The notes: a model not told the origin generated them from the letters alone. DNA of 64,000 bases from Mycobacterium sp. 852002-40037_SCH5390672 (GCF_001665875.1 NZ_LZTA01000038.1:124001-188000); one strand, 5' to 3'. Positions 35,101 through 43,388 are shown, counted from the stretch's first letter. Made by a program: numbers and translations.

Positions 35101-38100
35101 CGCACTGAGCGAATTCACCGACCAGATCACCGGCCGCGACGGCGTGCTGGCCTCGGCGGCCCGACTGGTGCTGAACCAGCTGGGCCTGGACGACCCGGTC
35201 AGCGCTTCGCCGGTGACCACCGATGCCGAGCTCATCGACCTGGTGACCACCGAACTCGGCGCTGACTGGCCACGCCTGGTGGCGCCGGTGTTCGAGCCGA
35301 AGAAGGCCGTGCTGTTCGACGACCGGTGGGCCAGCGCGCGGGAAGACCTGGTCAAGCTCTGGCTGACCGACGAGGGCGACATCGACGCCCGGTGGGTGCA
35401 TCTGTCCGAAAGGTTCGAGGGCGCAGGCCATGTCGTGGCCACCCAGGCCACCTGGTGGCAGGGCAAGGCCCTGTCCGCGGGTCGTCAAATCCACGCATCG
35501 TTGTACGGGCGCATCGCGGCCGGCGCCGAGAACCCGGACTCGGGCCCATACAGCCACGAAGTCGCCGTGGTGACGGGCGCTTCCAAGGGGTCGATCGCCG
35601 CGTCGGTCGTCGGGCGGCTGCTCGACGGCGGGGGCACCGTCATCGCCACGACGTCCAAGCTCGACGACGAGCGGCTGGCGTTCTACCGCGGGCTCTATCG
35701 CGACCATGCCCGGTACGGCGCCGCGCTGTGGGTCGTCGCCGCCAACATGGCGTCCTACTCCGACATCGACGCACTGGTCGAGTGGGTGGGCACCGAGCAG
35801 ACCGAAAGCCTTGGGCCGCAGTCGATTCACGTCAAGGATGCGCAGACGCCGACGCTACTGTTCCCGTTTGCGGCACCACGGGTCGCGGGTGACCTGTCCG
35901 AGGCCGGCTCTCGCTCCGAGATGGAGATGAAGGTGCTGCTGTGGGCGGTGCAGCGGCTGATCGGGGGGCTGTCGAAGATCGGCGCCGAGCGCGACATCGC
36001 ATCCCGTCTGCACGTCGTGCTGCCGGGTTCGCCGAACCGCGGGATGTTCGGCGGTGACGGCGCTTACGGTGAGGCCAAGTCGGCTCTGGACGCTTTGGTG
36101 AGTCGTTGGCACGCCGAGTCGTCATGGGCGGCCCGGGTCAGCCTGGCGCACGCGCTGATCGGTTGGACCCGCGGCACCGGGCTGATGGGCCACAACGACG
36201 CCATCGTCGACGCGGTCGAGGAGGCCGGTGTCACCACCTACTCGACCGACCAGATGGCGGCAATGTTGCTGTCCCTCTGCGACATCGAGTCCAAGGTGGC
36301 CGCCGCGGGCGCGCCGATCAAGGCGGACCTGACCGGCGGGCTGGGCGAGGCCAACCTCGACATGGCCGAGCTGGCCGCCAAAGCCCGCGAGCAAGCCACC
36401 TCGCCATCCGACGACGAGGCCGACGCCTCCGAGGCCGAGGGCACCATTGCCGCGCTGCCGGCCCCGCCGCGCGGGTTCAGCCCGGCGCCACCGCCGGCAT
36501 GGGCAGACCTCGACGTCGATCCGGCCGATCTGGTGGTCATCGTCGGTGGCGCGGAGCTCGGGCCCTGCGGCTCATCGCGGACCCGCTTCGAGATGGAGGT
36601 CGACAACGAACTGTCGGCGGCGGGCGTCCTGGAGCTGGCCTGGACCACCGGCTTGATCCGTTGGGAGGACGATCCCCAACCCGGTTGGTACGACACGCAA
36701 TCCGGTGATTTGGTAGACGAATCCGAGCTGGTCGAGCGCTACCACGACACCGTCGTGGAGCGTTGCGGCATCCGCGAATTCGTCGACGACGGCGCGATCG
36801 ACCCCGATCACGCTTCTCCGCTGCTGGTGTCGGTGTTCCTGGACAAGGACTTCGCGTTCGTGGTGTCCTCGGAGGCCGACGCGCGCGCCTTCGTCGAGTT
36901 CGATCCGGAACACACGATCATCCGGCCGCTGCCCGACTCCACCGACTGGCAGGTCATCCGCAAGGCCGGCACCGAGATTCGGGTGCCGCGAAAGACCAAG
37001 CTGTCGCGGACCGTCGGCGCGCAGATCCCCACCGGGTTCGATCCGACCGTGTTCGGCATCAGCCAGGACATGGCCAGCTCGACCGACCGGGTGGCGCTGT
37101 GGAACATCGTCGCGACCGTCGACGCTTTCCTGTCGTCGGGATTCACCCCGGCCGAGTTGATGCGGTGGGTGCACCCGGGCCTGGTGGCCAGCACGCAGGG
37201 CACCGGCATGGGCGGCATGACGTCGATGCAGACGATGTATCACGGCAACCTGCTCGGCCGCAGCAAGCCGAACGACATCCTGCAGGAAGTTCTGCCGAAC
37301 GTCGTTGCCGCGCATGTCATTCAGAGCTACGTCGGCAGCTACGGCGCGATGATCCATCCGGTTGGCGCATGCGCGACCGCGGCGGTGTCGGTCGAGGAGG
37401 GCGTCGACAAGATCCGCCTCGGCAAGGCCGAGCTGGTGGTCGCCGGCGGATTTGACGACCTGACCCTGGAGGCCATCATCGGCTTCGGTGACATGGCGGC
37501 CACCGCCGACACTTCCATGATGCGGGGCCGGGGCATCCACGACTCGAAGTTCTCCCGGCCCAACGATCGACGCCGGCTGGGATTCCTCGAGGCGCAGGGC
37601 GGCGGCACCATCTTGCTGGCGCGCGGCGACCTGGCGCTCAAGATGGGCCTGCCGGTGCTGGCCGTGGTGGCCTACGCGCAGTCGTTCGCCGATGGGGTGC
37701 ACACCTCGATCCCGGCGCCCGGCCTGGGCGCGCTGGGCGCCGGTCGCGGCGGCAAAGATTCGGCGCTGGCGCGCTCGCTGGCCAAGCTCGGTGTGGGTGC
37801 CGACGACGTCGCGGTCGTCTCCAAGCACGACACGTCGACCCTGGCCAACGATCCCAACGAGACCGAATTGCACGAGCGGCTCGCCGACTCGCTGGGCCGT
37901 TCCGAGGGCGCTCCGCTGTTTGTGGTGTCGCAGAAGAGCCTCACCGGCCACGCCAAGGGCGGCGCGGCGGTCTTCCAGATGATGGGGCTGTGCCAGATCC
38001 TGCGCGACGGGGTGATCCCGCCCAACCGCAGCCTGGATTGCGTCGACGACGAACTGGCCGGCTCGGCCCACTTCGTGTGGGTGCGCGAGACCCTGCGGCT

Positions 38101-38431
38101 CGGGGAGAAGTTCCCGCTCAAAGCGGGGTTGGTGACCAGCCTCGGGTTCGGCCATGTTTCGGGGTTGGTCGCGCTGGTGCACCCGCAGGCGTTCGTCGCC
38201 GCGCTCGACCCGGAGCAGCGGGCGGACTACCAGCGGCGCGCGGATGCACGCCTGCTGGCCGGTCAGCGGCGGCTCGCATCGGCGATCGCCGGCGGGGCGC
38301 CGATGTACGAGCGGCCGCCGAACCGTCGTTTCGACAGCGACGTGCCGGAGAAGCGTCAGGAGGCGGCGATGCTGCTGAACCCGGATTCGCGTCTGGGTGA
38401 TGGCGAGGCCTACCAGGTCTCCGCCGGATGA
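29159..38431 (+). CDS. fas: Type I fatty-acid synthase (multifunctional)
   Basis: A 3090-residue single-chain FAS I making C16-C26 acyl-CoAs, the primers for mycolic acids. Order of domains: acetyltransferase (about 40-380, GHSQG with Ser157), enoyl reductase (about 410-760, GGRAGGHH near 577 binds FMN), a hotdog dehydratase region (GDHNPIH, Asp1242/His1247), malonyl/palmitoyl transferase (about 1345-1720, GHSVGEY with Ser1451), acyl carrier protein (about 1790-1870, Ser1815 in LDSIE is a possible phosphopantetheine site), ketoreductase (VVTGASKG at 2137-2144, Tyr2303/Lys2307), and ketosynthase (Cys2738 in GACATA, His2890, His2931). Linkers near 1760 and 2430 are Ala/Glu/Pro-rich. M. tuberculosis Fas is about 20 residues shorter. 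acpS follows and should activate it. Confidence 0.98.
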   Translation: MTIHEHDRVSADRDGHGPHGSKHPPAGDTHALVDRLTAGEPYAVAFGGQGSAWLETLEELVSSAGIESDLATLVGEVNLLLEPVAKELVVVRPIGFEPLSWVRALAAEDPIPSDKHLTSAAVSIPGVLLTQIAAVRALARQGMDLKATPPVAVAGHSQGVLAVEALKAGGARDVELMALAQLIGAAGTLVARRRGISILGDRPPMVSVTNADPERIGRLLGEFAQDVRTVLPPVLSIRNGRRSVVITGTPEQLSRFELYCQQISEKEEADRKNKLRGGDVFSPVFDPVQVEVGFHTPRLADGIDIVGSWAEKVGLDVELARQLTESILVRPVDWVEEITRVNDAGARWILDLGPGDILTRLTAPVIRGLGVGIVPAATRGGQRNLFTVGAVPEVARAWSSYAPTLVRLPDGRVKLSTKFTRLTGRSPILLAGMTPTTVDAEIVAAAANAGHWAELAGGGQVTEEIFADRVEQLAGLLEDGRTYQFNALFLDPYLWKLQVGGKRLVQKARQSGAAIDGLVISAGIPDLEEAVELIEELGEVGISHVVFKPGTVEQIRSVIRIATEVSTKPVIAHIEGGRAGGHHSWEDLDDLLLATYSELRSRSNITVCVGGGIGTPERAAEYLSGRWAQAYGFPLMPIDGILVGTAAMAAKEATTSPSVKRMLVETQGTDQWIGAGKASGGMASSRSQLGADIHEIDNSASRCGRLLDEVAGDADAVAERRDEIIAAMANTAKPYFGDAGEMTYLQWLQRYVELSIGDGDSTADTAAPGSPWLADTWRDRFQQMLQRAEARLHAQDFGPIETLFDGSTDDGARLLENPAEAIATLLVHYPDAERVQLHPADVPFFVTLCKMLGKPVNFVPVIDKDVRRWWRSDSLWQAHDARYDADQVCIIPGTAAVAGITRMDEPVGELLDRFEQAAIDEALAADAQPKAVTSRRTGRADVTGPLAVVLDAPDVQWAGRTATNPVHRIADPADWLVHDGPESRRATHSSTGARLQVDGEGVVLSVPVSGTWIDIPFTLPPNTVDGATPVVSTEDAATAMRAVLAIAAGVDGPEFLPAVTDGTATVTVDWDPERVADHTGVTATFGEPLAPSLSTVPDALVGPCWPAVFSAIGSAVTDAGVPVVEGLLSLVHLDHAAHMVGKLPKAQSQLAITATASAAVDTDMGRVVPVSITISDTDGRVIATLDERFAILGRTGAAELTDPTRAGGAVSQNATDTPRRRRRDVTITAPVDMRPFAVVSGDHNPIHTDRAAALLAGLESPIVHGMWLSAAAQHAVTATDGQARPPARLIGWTARFLGMVRPGDEVAFRVDRVGIDQGAEVLEVAARIGSDLVMSATARLAAPHTVYAFPGQGIQHKGMGMDVRARSKAARKVWDKADKFTRDTLGFSVLHVVRDNPTSIIASGVHYNHPEGVLYLTQFTQVAMATVAAAQVAEMREQGAFVEDAIACGHSVGEYTALACVTGIYELEALLETVFHRGSKMHDIVPRDELGRSNYRLAAIRPSQIDLPDDEVPGFVAGIAANTGEFLEIVNFNLRGSQYAIAGTVRGLEALEEEVERRREITGGKRSFILVPGIDVPFHSRVLRVGVAEFRRSLDRVMPRDKDPDVIIGRYIPNLVPRPFTLDRDFIQEIRDLVPAEPLDEILADYDTWLAERRIEMARIVLIELLAWQFASPVRWIETQDLLFTEEAAGGLGVERFVEIGVKSAPTVAGLATNTLKLPEYAHSTVEVLNAERDAAVLFATDTDPEPEPEEEVTADSGAAASDGAPLSNVAPAPAAASSGAPRPEDIGFDAADATLALIALSAKMRIDQIEELDSIESITDGASSRRNQLLVDLGSELNLGAIDGAAEADLAGLRAQVTKLARTYKPYGPVLSDAINDQLRTVLGPSGKRPGAIAERVKKTWELGDGWAKHVTVEVALGTREGTSVRGGAMGHLHEGALADAAAVDKAIDAAVASVAARRGIAVALPSSGGGGGGATIDAAALSEFTDQITGRDGVLASAARLVLNQLGLDDPVSASPVTTDAELIDLVTTELGADWPRLVAPVFEPKKAVLFDDRWASAREDLVKLWLTDEGDIDARWVHLSERFEGAGHVVATQATWWQGKALSAGRQIHASLYGRIAAGAENPDSGPYSHEVAVVTGASKGSIAASVVGRLLDGGGTVIATTSKLDDERLAFYRGLYRDHARYGAALWVVAANMASYSDIDALVEWVGTEQTESLGPQSIHVKDAQTPTLLFPFAAPRVAGDLSEAGSRSEMEMKVLLWAVQRLIGGLSKIGAERDIASRLHVVLPGSPNRGMFGGDGAYGEAKSALDALVSRWHAESSWAARVSLAHALIGWTRGTGLMGHNDAIVDAVEEAGVTTYSTDQMAAMLLSLCDIESKVAAAGAPIKADLTGGLGEANLDMAELAAKAREQATSPSDDEADASEAEGTIAALPAPPRGFSPAPPPAWADLDVDPADLVVIVGGAELGPCGSSRTRFEMEVDNELSAAGVLELAWTTGLIRWEDDPQPGWYDTQSGDLVDESELVERYHDTVVERCGIREFVDDGAIDPDHASPLLVSVFLDKDFAFVVSSEADARAFVEFDPEHTIIRPLPDSTDWQVIRKAGTEIRVPRKTKLSRTVGAQIPTGFDPTVFGISQDMASSTDRVALWNIVATVDAFLSSGFTPAELMRWVHPGLVASTQGTGMGGMTSMQTMYHGNLLGRSKPNDILQEVLPNVVAAHVIQSYVGSYGAMIHPVGACATAAVSVEEGVDKIRLGKAELVVAGGFDDLTLEAIIGFGDMAATADTSMMRGRGIHDSKFSRPNDRRRLGFLEAQGGGTILLARGDLALKMGLPVLAVVAYAQSFADGVHTSIPAPGLGALGAGRGGKDSALARSLAKLGVGADDVAVVSKHDTSTLANDPNETELHERLADSLGRSEGAPLFVVSQKSLTGHAKGGAAVFQMMGLCQILRDGVIPPNRSLDCVDDELAGSAHFVWVRETLRLGEKFPLKAGLVTSLGFGHVSGLVALVHPQAFVAALDPEQRADYQRRADARLLAGQRRLASAIAGGAPMYERPPNRRFDSDVPEKRQEAAMLLNPDSRLGDGEAYQVSAG

Positions 38432-38516
38432 GTTGGTCGTATTGCCCGGCTTCTTTTCGGTCGGCCGCGCGGACCGCATCGTCGCCGGCCTCGGCCATCC
38501 GTTAGCCTGGCGACCC

Positions 38517-38915
38517 ATGGGAATTGTCGGTGTGGGGATCGATCTCGTCTCCATTCCTGATTTCGCCGAGCAGGTCGACCAACCGGGAACCGTCTTCTCC
38601 GAGACGTTCACGCCGGGAGAGCGCCGCGACGCCTCGGACAAGAGTTCGTCGGCGGCGCGTCACCTGGCGGCCCGGTGGGCCGCGAAGGAGGCCGTGATCA
38701 AGGCCTGGTCGGGATCGCGGTTCGCTCAGCGCCCGGTGCTGCCGGAGGACATCCACCGCGACATCGAGGTGGTCACCGACATGTGGGGCCGCCCGCGGGT
38801 ACGGCTGAGCGGCGACATCGCCAAACACCTGGCCGACGTGACGATTCACGTGTCGCTGACGCACGAAGCCGATACCGCCGCCGCGGTGGCCATTCTGGAG
38901 ACGACGGCCGACTAG
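38517..38915 (+). CDS. acpS: Holo-[acyl-carrier-protein] synthase
   Basis: 132 residues. AcpS transfers 4'-phosphopantetheine from CoA to the ACP serine of Fas and stand-alone ACPs. Motifs: GIVGVGIDLVSI with the Mg-binding Asp at residue 9, FTPGERRDA, and ARWAAKEAVIKAW with the second acidic ligand. The start is ATG 38517 rather than upstream frames, because homologues begin MGIVGVGIDLV. A TAGCCT hexamer ends eight bases before it, so a separate leaderless transcript is possible besides readthrough from fas, 85 bases upstream. Confidence 0.95.
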   Translation: MGIVGVGIDLVSIPDFAEQVDQPGTVFSETFTPGERRDASDKSSSAARHLAARWAAKEAVIKAWSGSRFAQRPVLPEDIHRDIEVVTDMWGRPRVRLSGDIAKHLADVTIHVSLTHEADTAAAVAILETTAD

Positions 38916-39005
38916 TGTGGGCGCCGAGAGTCGCGCCGGCGTGACGTTCGGCGGTCAGTGCCACGCTGGTGTGACGTTCGGCATCGGCCGACTAGCCTCG
39001 AGGGC
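38916..39005 (+). promoter_or_regulatory. acpS-peptidase spacer with direct repeats and a probable leaderless promoter
   Basis: Contains two copies of a roughly 19-base unit ending GTGACGTTCGGC (about 38934-38952 and 38964-38982, period 30). The string CGGCCGACTAG occurs at the acpS stop (38905-38915) and again at 38985-38995. TAGCCT (38993-38998) lies seven bases before ATG 39006, the spacing of a leaderless promoter. Confidence 0.5.
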
Positions 39006-40340
39006 ATGAGCGATCTGGTTGAGCGGGTTCGCGAGGTGCTGCCGTCGGTGCGCCGCGATCTGGAAGACCTAGTGCGCATCGAATCGGTGTGGGCCGACCC
39101 CGGCCGCCGCGACGAGGTACAGCGCAGCGCGCAGGCGGTGGCGGATCTGTTGTCGCAGGCCGGTTTCGACGACGTGCAGATCGTCAGCGCGGGGGGAGCG
39201 CCGGCGGTAATCGCGCGCCATCCCGCGCCGCCCGGCGCGCCGACCGTGCTGCTGTATGCCCACCATGACGTGCAGCCCGAAGGTGACCGCAGCCAATGGG
39301 TGTCGCCGCCTTTCGAACCCACCGAACGTGACGGACGGCTCTACGGTCGCGGCACCGCCGACGACAAGGCCGGCATCGCAACACATTTGGCGGCCTTTCG
39401 GGCGCACGGCGGCCGCCCGCCGGTGGGTGTGACGGTCTTCGTCGAGGGCGAGGAGGAATCCGGTTCGCCGTCGCTTGGCCAATTGCTTGCCGCGCACCGC
39501 GACACGCTCGCCGCCGACGTGATCGTCATCGCCGACTCGGACAACTGGGCCACCGACACCCCGGCGCTCACGGTGTCGCTGCGCGGTCTGGTCGACTGCG
39601 TGGTCGAGGTCGCCACCCTCGATCACGGATTGCACTCGGGCCTGTGGGGCGGGGTGGCGCCCGACGCGCTCAGCGTCCTGGTGCGCCTGCTGGCCAGCCT
39701 GCACGACGACGACGGCAATGTGGCGGTGGATGGCCTGCACGAGACGGACATCACCGCGCTGAACTACCCCGATTACCCGGCCGAGCGGGCCCGCACCGAC
39801 TCCGGTCTGCTCGACGGTGTGTCCGAGATCGGTTCGGGCGCAGTGCCACAACGGTTGTGGGCCAAACCGGCCATCACGGTGATCGGCATCGACACCACAC
39901 CCGTCGACAAGGCGTCGAACACGCTGATCCCGCGGGCCCGGGCCAAGATCAGCATGCGCGTCGCCCCCGGCGGCGACGCCGCGGCGCACCTGGACGCATT
40001 GACCGCCCACCTGCACAACCACGCCCCGTGGGGTGCGCAGGTCAGTGTCACGCCCGGTGAAATCGGTGAGCCCTACGCCATCGAGGCCAGCGGCGCGGTC
40101 TATGACGCCGCCCGCGCGGCGTTTCGCCAGGCGTGGGACGCCGACCCCATCGACATGGGCATGGGCGGCTCCATCCCGTTCATCGCCGAATTCGCCGCCA
40201 CCTACCCGCAAGCGAAGATTCTCGTCACCGGCGTGGAGGACCCCGCAACCCAGGCCCACAGCATCAACGAGAGCCTGCACCTGGGCGTGCTGGAACGCGC
40301 GGCGATCAGCGAGGCGCTGCTGCTGGCCAACCTGGGCTAG
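39006..40340 (+). CDS. M20-family metallopeptidase (dipeptidase-type), Rv2522c homologue
   Basis: 444 residues with all M20 zinc-site motifs: LYAHHDVQPEG (His, first Asp), GRGTADDKAG (bridging Asp), VEGEEESGS (general-base Glu and ligand Glu), ADSDNW, and ATQAHSINES near the C-terminus (last His). A dimerisation insert lies around residues 195-310. It hydrolyses dipeptides or N-acyl amino acids in the cytosol. The start ATG 39006 follows a TAGCCT hexamer by seven bases with no Shine-Dalgarno needed. Its position after fas-acpS is the same as in M. tuberculosis; no functional link to fatty-acid synthesis is evident. Confidence 0.92.
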   Translation: MSDLVERVREVLPSVRRDLEDLVRIESVWADPGRRDEVQRSAQAVADLLSQAGFDDVQIVSAGGAPAVIARHPAPPGAPTVLLYAHHDVQPEGDRSQWVSPPFEPTERDGRLYGRGTADDKAGIATHLAAFRAHGGRPPVGVTVFVEGEEESGSPSLGQLLAAHRDTLAADVIVIADSDNWATDTPALTVSLRGLVDCVVEVATLDHGLHSGLWGGVAPDALSVLVRLLASLHDDDGNVAVDGLHETDITALNYPDYPAERARTDSGLLDGVSEIGSGAVPQRLWAKPAITVIGIDTTPVDKASNTLIPRARAKISMRVAPGGDAAAHLDALTAHLHNHAPWGAQVSVTPGEIGEPYAIEASGAVYDAARAAFRQAWDADPIDMGMGGSIPFIAEFAATYPQAKILVTGVEDPATQAHSINESLHLGVLERAAISEALLLANLG

Positions 40341-40432
40341 AGCGAAACTCGACCCCGGATTGCCTATGTAGACCGGTCGTCTCGCCGCATACTGCTTCTA
40401 TATGCAGCCACTCGTCCGCAGGAGACGCCACC

Positions 40433-41800
40433 GTGAGTACGGAGAACACCCTGACCGGCGACGCCGGCAAGACCAACCGTTACCACTTTGATCGCCACAC
40501 CCCGGAGTACCGCGAGCGGTTCACCGCGATCACCGAGGACATGCACGCCAGGTGCCCGTTGGCGTGGACCGACACCTACGACGGGCATTGGGTGGCCGCG
40601 GGCAACCGGGAAGTCTTCGAGCTCGCTCGATGCCCGCATGTGTCCAACGACCACGACGTCACCGGCGAAGGCACCGGTTATAAAGGCATCACAATTCCCA
40701 CGCTGCCTCAGGGCACCGGCGTCCGTGGCGGCATGCTCGAGATGGATGAACCCGACCACTCCGCCTACCGTCGCATCCTCAACCCTTACCTGTCGCCGGC
40801 AGCGGTCAAGCGCTGGAAGCCGTTTGTCGACGAGATCGTGCGGGCGAGCATCGACGAGAAGATCGAAGGCGGGCGGATCGATTTCGTCGACGATCTCGCG
40901 AACGTCGTGCCTGCCGTCCTGACACTTGCGATGATGGGCGTTCCGCTGAAGAAGTGGCAGCTCTATTGCGAGCCGGCCCACGCCAATGTTTACACCCCCG
41001 CCGATTCCCCGGACGCCCCAAGGGTTTTGGAGCAGACGATGGCGATGGGAGCGGACCTGTTCAACCACCTCCTCGAGATTCGCGAGAACCCACGCCCGGG
41101 CTTGGTGGACGCGATGGCCAGGCTGACGATCGACGGCGAACCCGCCCCCGCCAGCGAACTGCTTGGAATGCTCGGCTTGATCATCGGCGGAGGTTTCGAC
41201 ACGACGACGGCGCTGACCGCGCATGCGCTCGAATGGCTGGGCGAAAATCCCGAGCAGCGCGAACTGCTGAGGCGGGAATCGGAAACGCTGCTCGACTCGG
41301 CGACCGAGGAATTCTTGCGTTACTTCACGCCCGCTCCGGGGGACGGTCGCACGATCGCCGCCGATCTCGAAATAGCGGGCACGCAGTTCAAGGAGGGCGA
41401 TCGGCTGTGGTTGTCCTGGGCGATGGCCAACCGCGATCCCGCGGTGTTCCCCGATCCGAATCGGCTGGATCTCGGCCGTAAGAACAACCGGCACTTCAGC
41501 TTCGGGCTCGGCATCCACCGCTGCATCGGCTCTAATGTCGCGCGGGTCGTGTTCAAGTCGATGCTCACGGCGGTCCTCGACCGGATGCCCGACTATCGCT
41601 GCGAACCCGAAGGCACCGTGCACTATCCGACCATCGGCGTGATCCAGGGCATGCAACACCTTCCGGCGAGCTTTACTCCCGGCCGGCGGGTTGGACCGGG
41701 GATCGACGAGACGCTGGCGAAGCTGCAGCGGGTCTGCGATGAACAGGGAGTCGCGCGGCCGATCACCGAGTACGCAGAGGCCGCCGTCATCGGCGACTGA
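40433..41800 (+). CDS. Cytochrome P450 monooxygenase (orphan)
   Basis: 455 residues. Motifs: I-helix IIGGGFDTTTALTAHAL (Gly replaces the first Ala of the usual AGxDT), ExxR in ATEEFLRYFTP, and FGLGIHRCIGSNVAR with Cys364 as heme ligand. The chain has an unusual C-terminal extension of about 45 residues past the usual P450 end (VGPGIDETLAKLQRVC...). GTG 40433 has GGAG eight bases upstream. No ferredoxin or reductase gene is adjacent. It interrupts the M. tuberculosis order between the peptidase and bcp, so it is accessory. The substrate is unknown. Confidence 0.92.
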   Translation: MSTENTLTGDAGKTNRYHFDRHTPEYRERFTAITEDMHARCPLAWTDTYDGHWVAAGNREVFELARCPHVSNDHDVTGEGTGYKGITIPTLPQGTGVRGGMLEMDEPDHSAYRRILNPYLSPAAVKRWKPFVDEIVRASIDEKIEGGRIDFVDDLANVVPAVLTLAMMGVPLKKWQLYCEPAHANVYTPADSPDAPRVLEQTMAMGADLFNHLLEIRENPRPGLVDAMARLTIDGEPAPASELLGMLGLIIGGGFDTTTALTAHALEWLGENPEQRELLRRESETLLDSATEEFLRYFTPAPGDGRTIAADLEIAGTQFKEGDRLWLSWAMANRDPAVFPDPNRLDLGRKNNRHFSFGLGIHRCIGSNVARVVFKSMLTAVLDRMPDYRCEPEGTVHYPTIGVIQGMQHLPASFTPGRRVGPGIDETLAKLQRVCDEQGVARPITEYAEAAVIGD

Positions 41801-41951
41801 TCAGACGGACAGGTCTCGGCGAAGCTTGGCGACGTGGCCGGTATGTTCGAGTCGTCCTTCTCCGAGATGTCGGCTTGTCCGACGCGTTCGGAGAGGCTAG
41901 ACGGACTCCAGTCCGATTCCATTCCGCTCCGGCTTCGAATGAGCTCGACAG

Positions 41952-42419
41952 TCAGCGCGGAGGGCCAAGAATGACCTGTCCGAACTTGTCCGCTCCCTCA
42001 ACCAAACGCGAGGGCGAAATTTCAAAGCCTTCCGGACGTGGCGTTGCCTTGTCGCGACCGGAGTAGCGGAACATCCCTTCAATTCCTGCCGGTGTGTTGA
42101 TCATCAGTAGATCTGCTGTCTTTGACGTGATGCGGTAGGCGTGTGGAATGTTCTTGGGCAAGAACACAATCCCGCCTTCCGACAACTCCGTCTCCTGGTC
42201 GTCTACCCAGACCAACGCGGTTCCTTTGATCAACATGAACACTTCGTCTTCCCGCGTGTGTTTGTGGTACGGCGGGGCTTCGCCTTCGCTCACATCGAAG
42301 CGTCCAATCATCAACTGGCCAGCTGTGGCCTTGCCGTCGAGCAAGATTGCCAGTGTGCCGCCGTCGAGCCATTCCAGCTGTTGCTGCTGCTCCGGTTGCG
42401 CCAGGTACGCCATACTCAT
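41952..42419 (-). CDS. Cupin-domain protein
   Basis: 155 residues forming one cupin barrel. Motif 1 reads PPYHKHTREDEVFMLIKG, with two His and a Glu positioned for a metal, and motif 2 is LPKNIPHAYRI. Such small cupins may be dioxygenases, isomerases or sugar/polyketide-binding proteins, and the specific role is unknown. ATG 42419 has AGAGGG seven bases upstream. It lies between the orphan P450 (convergent) and bcp, and like the P450 is absent from the M. tuberculosis order as I remember it. Confidence 0.8.
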   Translation of the reverse strand: MSMAYLAQPEQQQQLEWLDGGTLAILLDGKATAGQLMIGRFDVSEGEAPPYHKHTREDEVFMLIKGTALVWVDDQETELSEGGIVFLPKNIPHAYRITSKTADLLMINTPAGIEGMFRYSGRDKATPRPEGFEISPSRLVEGADKFGQVILGPPR

Positions 42420-42505
42420 GAGTCATCCCTCTTCGTCATCGGCGGAGTCGCGCTTGCGTATCGGCACGGCAGTGGTGGAAACGCTTCCAGGCGTAGCCGT
42501 TGGAT

Positions 42506-42997
42506 TCACTCGGTAGATGTTGCTAGCTGGGCGATGATCTTCTGAATCTTGGTTGCCGTATGTGCAGCCTTCACGTTGTACTGGGCGACGGCGATCTTGC
42601 CCTTCTCGTCGACCACGAAGGTAGAGCGGATGACGCCGGTGACCGTCTTGCCGTACATCTGCTTCTCGCCGTAGGCGCCATAGGCCGTCAGCACCTTGCG
42701 GTCGGGATCGGACAGCAGCGGGAACGTCAGCTTCTCGGCGTCACGGAACTTGGCGAGCTTCTCCGGCTTGTCGGGAGAGATGCCGATGACATCGAGGCCG
42801 GCTTCGTTGAGCTCGGCCAGGCTGTCCCGAAAGTCGCACGCCTGCTTGGTGCACCCCGGCGTCGACGCGGCCGGGTAGAAGTACACGACGACGCGACGTC
42901 CCTTGTAGTCGGCCAGCGATACCGTGTTGCCGTCGGCGTCGGACAGGTTGAAGGAGGGGGCCTTGTCGCCCGGTGCAAGCCGCGTCGTCTCGGTCAA
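42506..42997 (-). CDS. bcp: Thiol peroxidase, BCP/PrxQ-type peroxiredoxin
   Basis: 163 residues. The peroxidatic Cys49 in ASTPGCTKQACDF and resolving Cys54 five residues on are diagnostic of alpha-BCP/PrxQ enzymes, which reduce H2O2 and lipid hydroperoxides using thioredoxin. The rest (FNLSDADGNTVSLADYKGRRVVVYFYP, GISPDKPEKLAKF, STFVVDEKGKI) is a standard thioredoxin fold. It corresponds to Rv2521 and is divergent from the DUF3618 gene, as in M. tuberculosis. Confidence 0.95.
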   Translation of the reverse strand: MTETTRLAPGDKAPSFNLSDADGNTVSLADYKGRRVVVYFYPAASTPGCTKQACDFRDSLAELNEAGLDVIGISPDKPEKLAKFRDAEKLTFPLLSDPDRKVLTAYGAYGEKQMYGKTVTGVIRSTFVVDEKGKIAVAQYNVKAAHTATKIQKIIAQLATSTE

Positions 42998-43100
42998 GGT
43001 GGTCCCTTTCTGTTCACCGGGGCGTTGGGGTTACCGCCAGCTGATCTAGGGTAGTTCGGGCACGTGTAAGAGCCGGACAGTGGGCGACTTGGAGGACACA

Positions 43101-43328
43101 GTGGCGGACCGGGACCCCGAAGCCATCAAACAGGACATCGACGTCGCCCGTGACGAGCTCGCGGCCACCGTCGACTCACTTGCCGAGCGGGCCAACCCTC
43201 GTCGCCTCGCCGACGACCTCAAGGTCCGGGTGATCGGATTTGTGCAGAAGCCCGTGGTGCTGGCGTCGCTGGCCGGGGTGGGGGCCCTCGTCGTGGTGGT
43301 GGCGGTTCGTCGCGTCAGGAATCGGTGA
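43101..43328 (+). CDS. DUF3618-type small membrane protein (Rv2520c homologue)
   Basis: A 75-residue protein: an acidic amphipathic helix (DPEAIKQDIDVARDELAATVDSLAERANP, part of the DUF3618 signature) followed by one C-terminal transmembrane segment (VVLASLAGVGALVVVVAV) and a basic end. GTG 43101 is preferred because GGAGG lies five bases upstream; GTG 43080 lacks one. TAGGGT near 43047 may be its -10. The function is unknown. It shares the bcp divergent promoter region. Confidence 0.85.
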   Translation: MADRDPEAIKQDIDVARDELAATVDSLAERANPRRLADDLKVRVIGFVQKPVVLASLAGVGALVVVVAVRRVRNR

Positions 43329-43388
43329 CGCGCCCGGCCTGGACGTACAGCGGAATGTCGGCCCGGGGCTGGTTGGGGGCCATGTCGG

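Noticed and set aside
36572..38641. A 689-codon open frame antisense to the ketosynthase end of fas
   Set aside because: It is Arg/His-rich without domains and is explained by the high GC3 of fas.
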